Translations under genes and position numbers: made by a program
Assembly: GCA_022453515.1 (NCBI GenBank)
Contig: JAJNNY010000004.1
Location: 1,178,001 to 1,242,000 of the forward strand
Length of the DNA: 64,000 nucleotides
Source: Astrocystis sublimbata
Taxonomy: Eukaryota; Ascomycota; Sordariomycetes; Xylariales; Xylariaceae
Direction of reading: 5' to 3'
The notes under the pieces: generated by a model
The model's database searches: none
The model's input: only the letters and a program-made list of their open reading frames with translations
Told to the model about the DNA's origin: nothing
Part shown: piece after piece, positions 37,797-49,611 of the stretch
Position numbering within the stretch: the stretch's first letter is position 1
How the letters are laid out: each line of letters starts with the position of its first letter

Positions 37797-39233
37797 ATGA
37801 CGGCAGTCCCCGAGCCTTCGCCCGCGGCGGCAATCCCGGGAACAGAGCCGGAGAGTCTAAAGCTCTCCCCCCTACCCCCTTTCAAGCCCGATCTGTACGA
37901 GCGCGCTTGGCAATCCATACCGCATCCGACCCTGCCCCTCCTCGCGACCGCCCACAGCAAGTCCGCCACCGTCTTCTCCCTCTCGACCCTCTCCGAGCAC
38001 AGCGTCCTGACCAACGGCCACGAGCGGTCTGTGCGCGCCGCCACCTGGAAGCCTAACCTGCCGCCACACCAGCTCTGCCTCGTCACCGGCAGCTTCGACT
38101 CGACCGCGGGGCTGTGGCGCTGGGAGGACGAGGCGCGCGCCGGCGGTGGCGGGGAGACCGGTGACGGCGGCGATGGCGATCTCGCAGTTGAGATCACAGC
38201 TGGCGGCGCTAAGAATGGGGCTGGTGGAGGTGACAATGACGACGAAGCAGAAGAGAAAGACTGGGAACTGATCGTCGTGCTCGACGGCCACGACTCAGAG
38301 GTCAAGTCCGTGCAGTTCTCCCCGTCAGGCCAGTTCCTCGCCACCTGCAGCCGCGATAAGTCTGTCTGGATATGGGAGGACGTCGGCGCCTCCGAGGGCG
38401 ATGACGAGTGGGAGACGGTCGCTGTCCTGAACGAGCACGAGGGTGACGTCAAGGCCGTCGCGTGGTGTCCTGATACGCCGAACCGCAATAATCGCGGCCG
38501 GTATAGTAGCGATGTGCTCGCGAGCGCGAGCTACGACGACACGGTGAGGATATGGCGCGAGGACGGCGAGGGCGAGTGGGTCTGCGTTGCGGTGCTTCAG
38601 GGCCACAAGGGGACTGTCTGGGGCGTGCAGTGGGAGCCAAGCCCGAAGAGTGGAAGCTTCCCCAGATTGCTCACGTGGAGCGCGGATAAGACGATTCGTG
38701 TGTGGACACTGAAGGAAGAAGACGAGGAGGAGGAGGCGCCGCAACATGCGTGGGGCGGACTGGGACGCATACCGAATACTATGCGGAGATCCCTCAAGGA
38801 GGACTGGAGATGCACTGCTACATTACCCGCTGTGCATACGCGAGATATTTACTCTGCGGCATGGAGCGCCGAGACGGGTATGGTAGCCAGTGCTGGCAGT
38901 GATGGCCTAATCGCCTTGTACAGAGAGGATCCTCCTTCTCCTTCTAATGCTTCTTCGGATGTCAATGGCCATGGCACAACAGAGGAAGATGAGGCGATGG
39001 CCGAACTCGACGGCGATCTACACCTGAGCAACGGCCGCGGGACTGCTGCGCCGGGGCCGGGACAGTGGAAGCTCGTCGCAATGTATTCGGGCGCACACGG
39101 TCCGTTTGAGATCAATCATGTCACTTGGTGTAAGCGGTACGACGCGGGCTGTCCTCCTGAGAAGAAGGGCGTCGAAGAGATGCTCATCACAACGGGTGAC
39201 GATGGGGTTGTGCGCCCTTGGAAGATCTCATAA
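37797..39233 (+). CDS. CIA1: Cytosolic iron-sulfur protein assembly protein 1 (WD40)
   Basis: An intronless 478-residue seven-bladed WD40 protein. Cia1/CIAO1 is part of the targeting complex that delivers Fe-S clusters to cytosolic and nuclear apoproteins such as DNA polymerases and helicases. Blades are visible as GHERSVRAATW with STAGLWRW, GHDSEVKSVQF with KSVWIWE, HEGDVKAVAW with DTVRIWR, GHKGTVWGVQW with KTIRVWTL, HTRDIYSAAW with GLIALYRE, and a last blade ending GDDGVVRPWKIS. The fungal protein carries acidic or Gly-rich inserts at about residues 115-155 (between blades) and 380-420, so it is longer than yeast Cia1. It converges on the next gene with 580 bp between stop codons. Confidence 0.92.
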   Translation: MTAVPEPSPAAAIPGTEPESLKLSPLPPFKPDLYERAWQSIPHPTLPLLATAHSKSATVFSLSTLSEHSVLTNGHERSVRAATWKPNLPPHQLCLVTGSFDSTAGLWRWEDEARAGGGGETGDGGDGDLAVEITAGGAKNGAGGGDNDDEAEEKDWELIVVLDGHDSEVKSVQFSPSGQFLATCSRDKSVWIWEDVGASEGDDEWETVAVLNEHEGDVKAVAWCPDTPNRNNRGRYSSDVLASASYDDTVRIWREDGEGEWVCVAVLQGHKGTVWGVQWEPSPKSGSFPRLLTWSADKTIRVWTLKEEDEEEEAPQHAWGGLGRIPNTMRRSLKEDWRCTATLPAVHTRDIYSAAWSAETGMVASAGSDGLIALYREDPPSPSNASSDVNGHGTTEEDEAMAELDGDLHLSNGRGTAAPGPGQWKLVAMYSGAHGPFEINHVTWCKRYDAGCPPEKKGVEEMLITTGDDGVVRPWKIS

Positions 39234-39813
39234 TACCGATGTACATACAAAACAAACCTTCATGTATATGGTGTTGGGAGATGATTATTTCATATCTTTG
39301 GTTGGGGGTGTGGCATTCGGTGGTGTGCATGATTTGGGCATGAGGTTCTGGCATAACACGATAGAGGGGGGAGCATATGGTAGGGGATGGAATAGGATCG
39401 GCCGAGTTCAAATAATCTTAGGCAAAAAGCCGCGATGTAAGCGATTTCGTGTATATGTAATCATTCAGATAATGCCCACAGAAAGGACGACTGTGTCTAT
39501 GTTTCTGAGCTAACATACTCTGTTCTAAAGGTGAAGTTGGGAAGGGAGAGGGATTGATACCAAGTTCCAATACACATCTATAGGTGTTGTCCAACCCTTG
39601 TCTCAATGGCCGCCCCCACGCCACCAGTCTAGTCTATCTTGAAGCCGATGGCCTCGCTCTCTTATTCTATACATTATATATGCCTTCATGGATGTATTCT
39701 AGGGCCACTCAAGGATTCTTAATTCTTGATACCCTACTGATGCTTTTCCCATTCCTTTACTCATCCATCCGTTTTTTTTTTCATCAACCCGTCCGTCAAC
39801 TCGTCAATTCATT
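39234..39813. other. Convergent 3' region
   Basis: Sequence between the stop codons of CIA1 and the cysteine-cluster gene. It is presumably two overlapping or abutting 3' untranslated regions. It includes a T-run near 39770-39780. No gene was recognised. Confidence 0.5.
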
Positions 39814-41550
39814 TCAAAAGTTCACACCCACATTCCCGCAACACCACACCCTCATAATCTTGCGACACGCACACCGACTGCACCAATCGCTGCCCCGCCT
39901 GATTCCCGGCCCGCGTCCCGTGATGGTCGAGCCGAGACTCCAGCTCTCGCCGCGCGGGTGCCGGCATCGCTTGCATGTTGTCCCCCGCACCTCTGGCGGG
40001 AGGAGATCTTGGAGATCGGGGTCTTGGGCGTCTTGGGCGTCTTGGGCGTCCGGAAGATGGGTGCGGTAAGGGGGGTATTCCGTCTGCTGCTGCTGTTGAT
40101 GGAGGGGTTGTCTTCCCACTCCGTCTCCTACTCCGCCACCACCTCCGGCCCAGCTATGTCTTTTGCTCGTAGGTGGTAAGGGGAAATGGAGATGCAAATC
40201 GTTCCATGTTCGCCGCCCTTGATGACGACCTATGGCACCTGTGGAGAGCGAGGTAGAAGCAGATCTAGAGGTCGAAATGCCAGTAGCAGTGGCCGTGGCG
40301 GCGTTGGTGTTAGTGGAAGTGGAAGCGGAAGCCGACGCAGCAGGAATCGCCGTCGTCGAATGTCTCCGGTTCCAAGGGTGCGAAGCTAGATTCCCATGTC
40401 CGCTCCTCGGGATCCGGAACGAAGGCGCCGCGTACGCTACTGCTTCTCCCCCTCTTCTTCTCGAAGTTCCTGTACTTGTCCCTGTATCGTCGTTGCTGCT
40501 GGCGGTAACAGTCGTGTAATACGGAACAGAGCTCGCATACGCATGTCCGTCGCTCTTCGGCCGTACGATTCTGCGCAGGCTAGGCGGCGTCTTGGCCTGT
40601 TCCGGCGGTGGGAAGATGGGCTTCCGCGGATACGCGTGCACGTCCATAACGTGGACTTTCGGCCGCGTGTACGTGAGGCGCTTGAGCTGGGGCGTTGGAT
40701 TACATCCCGACTCCCACTCCCACTCTCTGCCTCTATCTCTATCTCTACCACCACCACCACCACCACCATTCCTATGGCTCTTAATCCCCGGCAGACCTCC
40801 CAGTAACGCCTCGACACCGGCTCTGATCGTCGTCTTCTTCACCTCAGGCTCGCAATCCTGAGCATGCAGATTGAAAGAATTCTGCCTCCGCACCAGGTTC
40901 CGCGAGGAAGGGTGGTGCGACACGCCCCCCGTCGTCGCCGTGTAGAAGGTGCTGTCGCTCTTGCTCTGGCTCCGCTTGTTGCTCGGCGCGTCGTGGAGCA
41001 GCGACGACAGGTCCGACTCGGACGCGCTCGCCTTGGTCCGCAGCGTCGCTATGCTGCGCTGCTCGAGGATCGGCGCCAGCTCGGTGCCGTAGCCGCCGTA
41101 GAGGAAGGGCGTCTCGAGACGCGAGAGCGGCGACGCGAAGTTGAGGTCGAAGTCGAAGTCGAACTCCGGGTCGTGCTTGGTGACGGGCTCGAATAGTACA
41201 GGCGTCTGAGGCCGCTCTCCTCCTCCGAAGCCTCCTGCTATCTGGTCTGATATTCCGGCTCCTAACCCTGCTGCGGGTGTTTGGTAGGGGGACTTGGCGA
41301 GGTCCGAGGTGGATATCCATGCTGCGTCGTAGATGGACGAGTGTGGGCTGGGGATACCCTCCGATGAGTCCTTATGTGACCAGTTGGATGAGGGGATGGC
41401 TTTGATGGCTGTTGTTGGGTCTGTGGTCGTGGCCTTGTTGGCGAGGTTGGAAAGGGGTGAGCGGTCACGGTCACCGCCGTCCTTGGGGGTAGTTGTGTTG
41501 AAGGTGGTGTCCATAGTAAGTGTATCTTGAACTGTTTGCGAATGATCCAT
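39814..41550 (-). CDS. Fungal protein of unknown function with C-terminal cysteine cluster
   Basis: A single long frame of 578 residues. Most of it is predicted to be disordered: Ser/Thr-rich segments, an acidic Asp/Phe repeat (FDFDFDLNF), an eight-glycine run, an Ala/Ser/Thr repeat region at about 410-445, and a DAQ repeat near 505. Basic and phosphorylatable motifs (RRQNSFN, KRHSWAG) resemble kinase target sites. The C terminus contains cysteines at residues 526, 529, 557, 560, 562, 570 and 571, that is CxxC, 27 residues, CxxCxC and a final CC. This could bind zinc. I do not recognise the family. The antisense strand also carries long open frames because the region is GC-rich and repetitive; they are shadows. 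Confidence 0.7.
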   Translation of the reverse strand: MDHSQTVQDTLTMDTTFNTTTPKDGGDRDRSPLSNLANKATTTDPTTAIKAIPSSNWSHKDSSEGIPSPHSSIYDAAWISTSDLAKSPYQTPAAGLGAGISDQIAGGFGGGERPQTPVLFEPVTKHDPEFDFDFDLNFASPLSRLETPFLYGGYGTELAPILEQRSIATLRTKASASESDLSSLLHDAPSNKRSQSKSDSTFYTATTGGVSHHPSSRNLVRRQNSFNLHAQDCEPEVKKTTIRAGVEALLGGLPGIKSHRNGGGGGGGRDRDRGREWEWESGCNPTPQLKRLTYTRPKVHVMDVHAYPRKPIFPPPEQAKTPPSLRRIVRPKSDGHAYASSVPYYTTVTASSNDDTGTSTGTSRRRGGEAVAYAAPSFRIPRSGHGNLASHPWNRRHSTTAIPAASASASTSTNTNAATATATGISTSRSASTSLSTGAIGRHQGRRTWNDLHLHFPLPPTSKRHSWAGGGGGVGDGVGRQPLHQQQQQTEYPPYRTHLPDAQDAQDAQDPDLQDLLPPEVRGTTCKRCRHPRGESWSLGSTITGRGPGIRRGSDWCSRCACRKIMRVWCCGNVGVNF

Positions 41551-42365
41551 ATTCAGTATGTCGATTTGTCTCTTAATCTGTTGTGTGTATAAGTCCGAGA
41601 TTTAGGGGGACATTGATTTGAGACTCTCATGAGGGGGTGTCTCGGTCGGATGAGGTAGTCCGGGGACGACAGACTACGTGCTGCTGGAAAAGTCTATTTG
41701 CGTGGATTGTTCATGATGGCTGCATGTAAAAGATGGCAACTGTGAAGTTTCAATGCTGCTTCCCATGGAAGTTTTAAGTTTTGTCATGACACCTTCCCGT
41801 GTTCCATTAGCTATTCATATGATCGGTACCTTGCTCACAAGACCAAGGTCTCACTGTGACCTGCATCGTGACTTCCAAGAGGAGGTCAATTGCACAACGA
41901 CAGTCAGGAAGTAAGGAAGTCAGGAAGTCGACATCCCACAACTTTTTTTCCTTCAACTCAGGGAAATCGTGGATTTTGGAATGTAAAAAACCGAAGAAGG
42001 AGGAGTGGCCCGAAATGGATAGCTGGGTAGCGGACCTAATATATCCTTCTCATCATTTGTAAGCGCAACATCAGGTCACCTACACGGAATACTCCACCCA
42101 GATCACGAGTTACGGTTTCAACGTTGTCAGGACAGGCCACACACGGGAAATTGCCAAGGTCCGCAGTAGGTAACATTATATAAGTAATATTAACAACGAT
42201 ACGCAGTCATGTGCATATTCGGTGTAACTCGCGGTTATTTCTACCTGGCTTTCCATATCATATTTGAGCTTCCCAGAGTCCATTGCATTTAATTCTACCG
42301 CTCTTCTAGTTATACAGGCCAAGCAATCTGGAGCTCATTGTGTTTTTCGTCTATTTTACGAATGA
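41551..42365. other. Promoter side of the cysteine-cluster gene
   Basis: No gene was recognised. There is a short tandem GGAAGT-type repeat near 41905-41930. The right part is the 3' flank of TFB1. Confidence 0.4.
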
Positions 42366-44386
42366 TTATTCGGTGCTAGCCTGTAGGCCTTCCGCTGCTA
42401 ATGCTTTCTGGTAGTCCGATATAGCCTTGTCCACACATCGGACAAGGGGCTGCATGAGCTTCTCCACGGCGTCTCTGCCGCCACGGTAGGACTTCGCGTT
42501 GAACTTGACCTTCTTCTTGGTCCTTTCGTAGATTTCGACGATCTCCGCTTTGCGCTTTTTGATCTGCTCTTCCCGCACTTTCTCGGCTTCTACAGCCACT
42601 TGTTCAATGCGGTCCTTTGACCGTTTCAAGGCTTCTACCAGGTAGCCGATTTCGGCTGCCCGCTCGGGATCTCCCGACAGGAATGCACGCCAGAACTGAC
42701 GCACAAATTCCATCGTAGTAGCATGTGTTAGGTTGCAGTTAGATGTGATATCTGCCGGGAGACCCATCGGTGTTGTGTCGTCAGACCCCGAGCCGTAGAG
42801 CTGTGCTCGTTTTTGCAGCATGCCATCGAGAATCTGCTTCTGTGCATCTTTTCGCGCCTGTCTCGACCCGACGTGGTATTTTGACTCTCCCTCGTCGTCG
42901 CTTTCGCTGTCGTCATTGACGCCGAGTAAGGAATGGATGTCCATGCCGCCAGCGCCATCGGTGGGAATATTCCTGAGATCTTCCTGAATAGCTCTGAGGG
43001 CCTTCTTCGGGTCCTGTTTGAGAAAATCTGCGGCTGTTTCGGTTGCATTACCGCCTTCGCCCGAGAAGAACCTACTCTGCTCGCGAATGTTGAGCATGAT
43101 GCGGTGATCCTCAGCGTCGCCCTGCAAATCCCGCAAAGCAAGCTGCTGGGAAGTATCGTCGTCTAGTGGTGCTGAGGTTTCCGGGTCCTTTTCAACCTGC
43201 CGAATGTTGGCAATCATTTTCTGGGTTGCACTGTTCATAAACTGTGTAGTCGGATGATCGGTCCTAGCCCGAGGACGCATCTCAATATCTTTCTGGTTGC
43301 CGCTTTTGAAACCGCCCTGATTCTCCTCGTTGCCCTCGATGTTAATGAATTTGGGGACGTGCTGCGTCAGGTGCTTGCTAGAGAAGGCCGTGATGTCTTC
43401 GTATTCGTCGTACTTGTCGAATATTTTGTCAGGCATCTCCAGTCCGGTGGGACGCTCGCCCCTCAATTTTTTGGACAGCTTGCTGAGAAAGAATCTCTCC
43501 CAAAATTCACTCTGACTGAGGGGAGGTACATGCTCGTTGAATATACGCATGAGTAGCGGATGTTGGCTCAGTATGGTCGAGATCTGCTCTTGGGTCACTT
43601 TGATCTTCAGCTCACTTTGCTTTGAAGGATCTTCATTCGGAACCAAGATGGGTTTGACCTGGGCCAGTACATTATATGCTCCCTTCTTCTGGCTCGATTC
43701 GATGGCGTGAGCTCGGAGTAGGTTGACTCTTGCCGACCAAAAAAGGGCGTTGAAGTTGGTGTCAGACATGGAGTCAGGCTTCGTCTTACGACCTTCCAGG
43801 TACATCTGGGACAGGTTTCGGTCAGCTTTGAGGAGAGACTGTTGTAGCACAATGTCGCCTTTCAAAGTATCATCATCAAACAGCCGCGCCAAATTGGGCC
43901 TCGAGTTGGCGGTGCTAGCGGAGGCGAGGGAGGTGGAGGCGCCATTCGTACCTCCTGCTGGAGTGGCGGCACCGGAAGAAGGCCTTGGGAGACTGGGATC
44001 ATTGCTTTTGGCGTCTGCGAGCAGTCTTGACAGTAGATTTTTTATGACATTCGCCTCAGCTCGCGGATCAGCGGGCGAATTGAAGTGAAAGAGGTAGGGT
44101 ACAGGCTCGGCGGCTTCGGCACCCTTCTCAAAAATCTTGAGCATGACCTTGGCGGCCGTGTCTGGGGTCTGCTGGAGGTCTGAGCCATGCGTCAGCCATC
44201 TGTTCATTGCGTGGTTTCGAATGTCGAATGCAAAGACTTACTGGTGATGTTGGCAACCAGCAGAGACAGGGTAGGAGGCCCAGTCGCAGCAGAGTTGGGG
44301 GTCCATGTCACCGTCTTCTGGTCGGCTGTGAGGGTGAGGATGCCATCCTTTTTCTTGTAGGCGGCGGCGCCGGTGGGAATAGGCAT
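42366..44386 (-). CDS. TFB1: TFIIH subunit Tfb1/p62
   Basis: Two exons, 44386-44242 and 44179-42366, with a 62-bp intron (GTAAGT...GCTCAG), encode 652 residues. Tfb1 is a core subunit of TFIIH, acting in RNA polymerase II initiation and nucleotide-excision repair. The N-terminal PH-like domain starts YKKKDGILTLTADQKTVTW and continues across the junction into AAKVMLKIFEK. Two BSD domains follow, around LLKADRNLSQMYLEGRK...FWSARVNLLRAHA and KVTQEQISTILSQHPLLMRIFNEHVP...FWERFFLSKL. The C-terminal helical part (RQFWRAFLSGDPERAAEIGYLVEALKRSKDRI) is typical. A Thr/Ser/Ala linker separates the PH and BSD regions. The gene is divergent from KGD1. Confidence 0.93.
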
Positions 44387-46407
44387 GATGGACGATAGAG
44401 TCTACAAATCCAATACAGATCTAGCGATAGGTGGATGTAGCTTGAAACGACGACCTGGGGAGGCTGGCTAGATATCCAGGACGAGTTGATGAGAACAAGT
44501 CGGGGAGGCCAGTGGCCGGAGCGGCCAACTGAGAAGACGTCAGACTCCCGTCTACCTGAAGGTTCAATCTGAGACGCCAAACTCTCGGTGATGATAGGTA
44601 AGGTACGAGGCAGACAGGTGCGTGGCTGCTGCCTGTAGGCACCTCACAATGACAATGACAGCCCTGAGCTTATGTGTGGTGCCTGCAGGCTGCCTTTACA
44701 CGTACAATGCTGAGTCGGCTCGGAGCATGCCCGGGTGCACTACTTTGTTCTCAGCTGGATTACAATATCTCGGCTTATATGTCGCTGCACATGTGTAGCT
44801 GCTATGCATTGTTGACTTTAAGGAAAAAAGATCATACAAACCTCGAAGCTTGTCTTGAGCTTTGATCAACATTTACCAGGCACGTACATGATGTACCTAG
44901 GTATCTTGCCTAAGGTAGCCACAGCGACAAGCCACAAAGGTGGGGACAGCCTCAAGTACTCTAGTAAGATGGAAGCGTTCCATTGCGATTGGGGCACCCG
45001 CAGGTACAAGCTAGCCCCAGCACCTGCACAGAGCTTCGCGTGTACCTACCTTGCGGCATGTTGGGGTCGTCGGTAATGGTAGCGTCATGTCAAAACTCCG
45101 GTTTGAGAGAAGGTAAAAATCCTACACGGGTCGTTTCACCACCTGACTGACTGTTGAACAGTTGACAAAAAGTTGATCACATGCTTCCCTCGCTCTAATT
45201 TTGGTAGTTGTTGCTTCCACACATATACACATACACATATTGCTTATCTTAACTAGTTAGTACCTAGTGACTCGATACTATTCAGACCTAGAGGTTGCAG
45301 GCTGTGCAGCATGATCACCAAAAAGCGCGCAAGTGCTCAGATAGACAACATGCCGCGCATAGACACGGGGTGACGGGGTGCGTGCGACTCATAGCCACGG
45401 CTACGAACGGCGGCGAGACCCGGGGCATGGGCCGAATCAGAGCCGTGCTTTTCTTAATGCTGTTTTTCAGCCCCTTAGCAGCCCCTAACTTCAAATGTTA
45501 CTAAGTAGCTTCGTCCCAATTGCTCCATCGTGACATCCGGAATTTTAACCGGCCATGGGCAACACGTACGGGGACGGGTGGTTGCATCCTGCGTGGTTCT
45601 TGTTCGGGTCGATGCTGGCGATGGTTACTCCCGTCTAGAAGAGAGCTGGATAAAAGGATTCATGGGGAGTCGGCACCTGCAGGTGCAGGCAGCTTCGGCC
45701 CATGGAAGCCCACGAGCCCTGTTGCTGTTGGAGGTTGGAGGTTGCGAGGAGGTGATCCACCTGCCCAGTGCCCATCAAAGCCCCCGAAATGCCCGCTATC
45801 TGGGGCACGAGTACGGAGCAGTACCTAGCACAATACCTCCACGATCTTTGAAGATGGGTAGGTTGAGCAAGTACTTTCCCTGTGTCTGGACTCTGCAGGC
45901 AGGGCAGGTGGATTCTGCATCGAGTCTGGCGTCTGTCACCTGGCGGGCTAGAGCTGGGGGGGGGGCCTGGGCAGGGCGGCCTGGGACGGGTCGGGAGGGC
46001 ATGGATGGACTGCTCCAGGGCTGGCTGCTTCTGCAGGCGAATGCAATGCAGCATTACGTCCTGTTGCGGTTACTGCCTCTAGACTGCCTCCATCATCTCC
46101 ATCGGATCCTAAATTTCTACTCGCCTACTGGGCCGTGGCATCTGTCATTTCCTCCCTCCTCTCTCCCCCAACGAAACATCCACGACGTAATAACCCTCAC
46201 CCAAGCACGACTTACTCCGCCATTCTTTATTGACTTTGTGGCAATGAGCTCGAAACAGCTCTGAGTGGCCGGTGTATTATCTTGTCGTACTGTTGTGTGT
46301 AATTTTTTATGTTTTTTTTCCCCGGCGGGCTGATCACATCCGCTTCGAATAATAGCTTCTAAATTCCTATCCTGACAAGGGTCATATAAAAGCATAAGCC
46401 TGGTGCC
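44387..46407. promoter_or_regulatory. Divergent promoter region of TFB1 and KGD1
   Basis: About 2 kb between two divergent starts. A 244-codon plus-strand ORF (45530-46264) has no recognisable motif and an untypical composition, so it is read as 5' non-coding sequence of KGD1. A TATAAAA string lies at 46385-46391, only 17 bp before the KGD1 ATG, which is close for a TATA box. CCAAT occurs near 45516. A G-run is at about 45957-45965. Confidence 0.4.
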
Positions 46408-49400
46408 ATGCTGCGATCCTCGTTGCGAACGTCGGGCGCCCAGCTCCTGAGGGCTGGCGCCCGCTCGGCCACGGCCACCCCACGATGCGCCCTCCAAAGC
46501 CCTCGATCCTACTCTGTCGCTGCCTCGGCCGCCCGTCGTCCCGTCGCCCTGACATCACAGAGACGCTATGCCACCCAGTCGTCCGCGCCCTCGCCCAACG
46601 ACAACTTCCTGTCCGGCAGCACCGCCAACTACATCGACGAGATGTACATGCAGTGGAGACACGACCCGGAGAGCGTCCACGTCTCGTGGCAGGTCTACTT
46701 CAAGAACATGGAGTCTGGTGATATGCCCATAGAGCGTGCCTTTCAGCCGCCCCCCAACATCGTCCCCACTGGCGGCGTTGCCCCTGCACTGGGTATGGCC
46801 GCCGGCCACGGTGCGGATGTCACGAATCACCTGAAGGTCCAGTTGCTCGTCCGCGCATACCAGGCTCGCGGTCACCACAAGGCCGATATCGACCCCCTCG
46901 GCATTCGCAATGAGCAGCAGGGCTTCACCAACATCAAACCCAAGGAACTGACCCTCGACCATTACGAGTTCACCGAGAAGGACCTCGACGAGGAATTCAC
47001 CCTCGGCCCCGGCATCCTCCCACGCTTCAAGCGCGATGGCCGAGAGAAGATGACATTGCGCGAGATCGTCGCCACCTGCGAGCGCATCTACTGCGGCTCA
47101 TACGGTATCGAATTCATCCACATCCCCGACCGCGCCAAGTGCGACTGGCTAAGAGAAAGGGTCGAGGTCCCCCAACCCTTCAAGTACACCTTCGACGAGA
47201 AGCGCCGAATCCTTGACCGCCTGATCTGGAGCTCAAGTTTTGAGTCTTTCTTGGCCACCAAATACCCCAACGACAAGCGTTTCGGTCTCGAAGGTTGCGA
47301 AACCCTCGTCCCCGGAATGAAAGCCCTCATTGACCGCAGCGTCGACTATGGTGTCAAGGATATTGTCATTGGTATGCCTCACCGTGGCCGACTGAACGTC
47401 TTGAGTAACGTCGTACGCAAACCCAATGCTTCGATCTTCAGTGAGTTTGCAGGTACCGCCGGTGCCGAGGACGAGGGATCGGGAGACGTCAAATACCATC
47501 TCGGTATGAACTTCGAGCGGCCCACCCCCAGTGGTAAGCGCGTTCAGCTCTCTCTAGTTGCGAACCCTTCGCATCTGGAGGCCGAGGACCCTGTCGTGCT
47601 TGGCAAGACCCGTGCTATCCAGCACTACAACAACGACGAGAAGACACACCGGACCGCTATGGGCGTGCTTCTGCACGGTGATGCTGCTTTTGCCGCACAG
47701 GGTGTTGTCTACGAATGCATGGGCTTCCAGTCGCTGCCTGCTTTCTCTACAGGCGGAACGGTCCACCTGGTCGTGAACAACCAGATTGGTTTCACCACTG
47801 ACCCCCGATTTGCCCGTTCTACCGCTTACTGCACGGACATTGCCAAGGCCATCGACGCCCCTGTGTTCCACGTCAACGCTGACGATGTCGAGGCCGTCAA
47901 CTTCGTTTGCCAGCTCGCTGCGGATTGGCGCGCCGAGTTCCAGTCCGATGTTGTCATTGACCTCATCTGCTACCGGAAACACGGCCACAACGAAACCGAC
48001 CAGCCCTCGTTCACGCAGCCGCTGATGTACAAGCGTATTGCTGCCCAGGACCCTCAGATCAAGATCTATATCGACAAGCTTATCAAGAGCGGCGAGTTCA
48101 CAAAAGAAGATATTGATGAGCACAAGCAATGGGTGTGGGGAATGCTCGAGGAGAGCTTTTCCAAGAGTAAAGACTACCAACCCAGCTCCAAGGAGTGGAC
48201 TACGTCTGCCTGGAACGGCTTCAAGTCGCCCAAGGAACTGGCGTCCGAAGTCCTCCCTCACATGCCCACCAACGTCGAGAAGAAGACCCTGGAACACATT
48301 GGAGAGGTCATTGGCTCTGCCCCTGAGGACTTCCACCTACACCGCAACCTTAAGCGTATCCTTCAGAACAGAACCAAATCGGTTCTCGAGGGTAAGAACA
48401 TCGATTGGTCTACTGCCGAGGCTCTCGCCTTTGGTTCCCTTGTTACCGAGGGCCACCACGTCCGAATTTCCGGACAGGACGTAGAGCGTGGTACTTTCTC
48501 TCAACGTCACTCCGTCTTCCACGACCAGGAGAACGAGACAACGTACACGCCTCTGCAGCACATCAGCAAGGATCAGGGCAAATTCGTTATTTCAAATTCG
48601 TCCCTCAGTGAATTCGGTGCTCTCGGATTTGAATACGGCTACTCGCTGTCCTCCCCGAACGCTTTGGTAATGTGGGAGGCCCAATTTGGTGACTTCGCCA
48701 ACAACGCGCAATGTATTCTTGACCAGTTCCTCGCCTCCGGTGAAGCGAAGTGGATGCAGCGGACTGGTCTCGTAGTCTCGCTTCCTCACGGTTACGATGG
48801 CCAAGGCCCCGAACACTCTTCGGGCCGTATGGAGCGTTACCTCCAGCTCTGCAACGAAGATCCCCGTATCTTCCCGTCGCCAGACAGACTTGAGCGCCAA
48901 CACCAAGACTGCAACATGCAAATTGCCTACATGACAACACCCGCCAACCTGTTCCACGCTCTCCGACGACAAATGCACAGACAGTTCCGCAAGCGTAAGT
49001 TGGACTCATGAAAAGTCCACCTTTTGCCGTTATGGCATGTTTACTAATTGATTGATGAATGTATAGCTCTCGTGATCTTCTTCTCGAAATCACTGCTCCG
49101 TCACCCTGTCGCCCGCTCCAACATCGAGGACTTCACCGGCCCCAACGCGCACTTCCAGTGGATCATCCCCGACCCCGAGCATGAGGCTGGAGGCATCAAG
49201 TCGCACGACGAGGTCGACCGTGTGATCCTCTGCACCGGTCAGGTCTACGCCGCCTTGCACAAGTACCGGGCGGACAACAACATCGACAACGTGGCCATCA
49301 CGCGTGTTGAGCAGCTCCACCCCTTCCCGTGGGAGCCGCTGAAGGAGAACCTCGACCAGTACAAGAACGCCAAGACCATCGTCTGGTGCCAGGAGGAGCC

Positions 49401-49611
49401 CCTGAACGCTGGTGCCTGGAGCTTCACGCAGCCGAGAATCGAGACCCTGCTGAACCAGACTGAGTTCCATGACCGCAAGCATGTCATGTATGCCGGCCGT
49501 AACCCGAGCGCCTCGGTCGCGACCGGTATGAAAAACATCCACAAGAAGGAGGAGGAAGAGCTGCTGGAGAAGGCATTCTCGGTTACGCAGGATAAGTTGA
49601 AGGGGGAATAG
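46408..49611 (+). CDS. KGD1: 2-oxoglutarate dehydrogenase E1 component, mitochondrial
   Basis: Two exons, 46408-48994 and 49067-49611, with a 72-bp intron (GTAAGT...TGTATAG), encode 1043 residues. E1 is the thiamine diphosphate-dependent decarboxylase of the 2-oxoglutarate dehydrogenase complex in the TCA cycle. The first 50 residues are rich in Arg, Ser and Ala, as in a matrix targeting peptide. The N-terminal E1 segment ([21 protein letters not shown]) follows, then [11 protein letters not shown] at about 321-331, the central ThDP-binding half with [15 protein letters not shown] at about 520-534, and the C-terminal transketolase-like half ([40 protein letters not shown]). The second exon supplies the conserved SLLRHP...[11 protein letters not shown] tail. 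Length equals that of the family. Confidence 0.96.

Noticed and set aside
40232..40806. Open plus-strand frames inside the cysteine-cluster gene
   Set aside because: Antisense shadows of the repetitive Ala/Ser/Thr-coding and Arg/Gly-coding sequence.
45530..46264. 244-codon plus-strand ORF upstream of KGD1
   Set aside because: No motif, irregular composition, and it fills the KGD1 promoter and leader. It looks like a chance open frame in GC-rich DNA.
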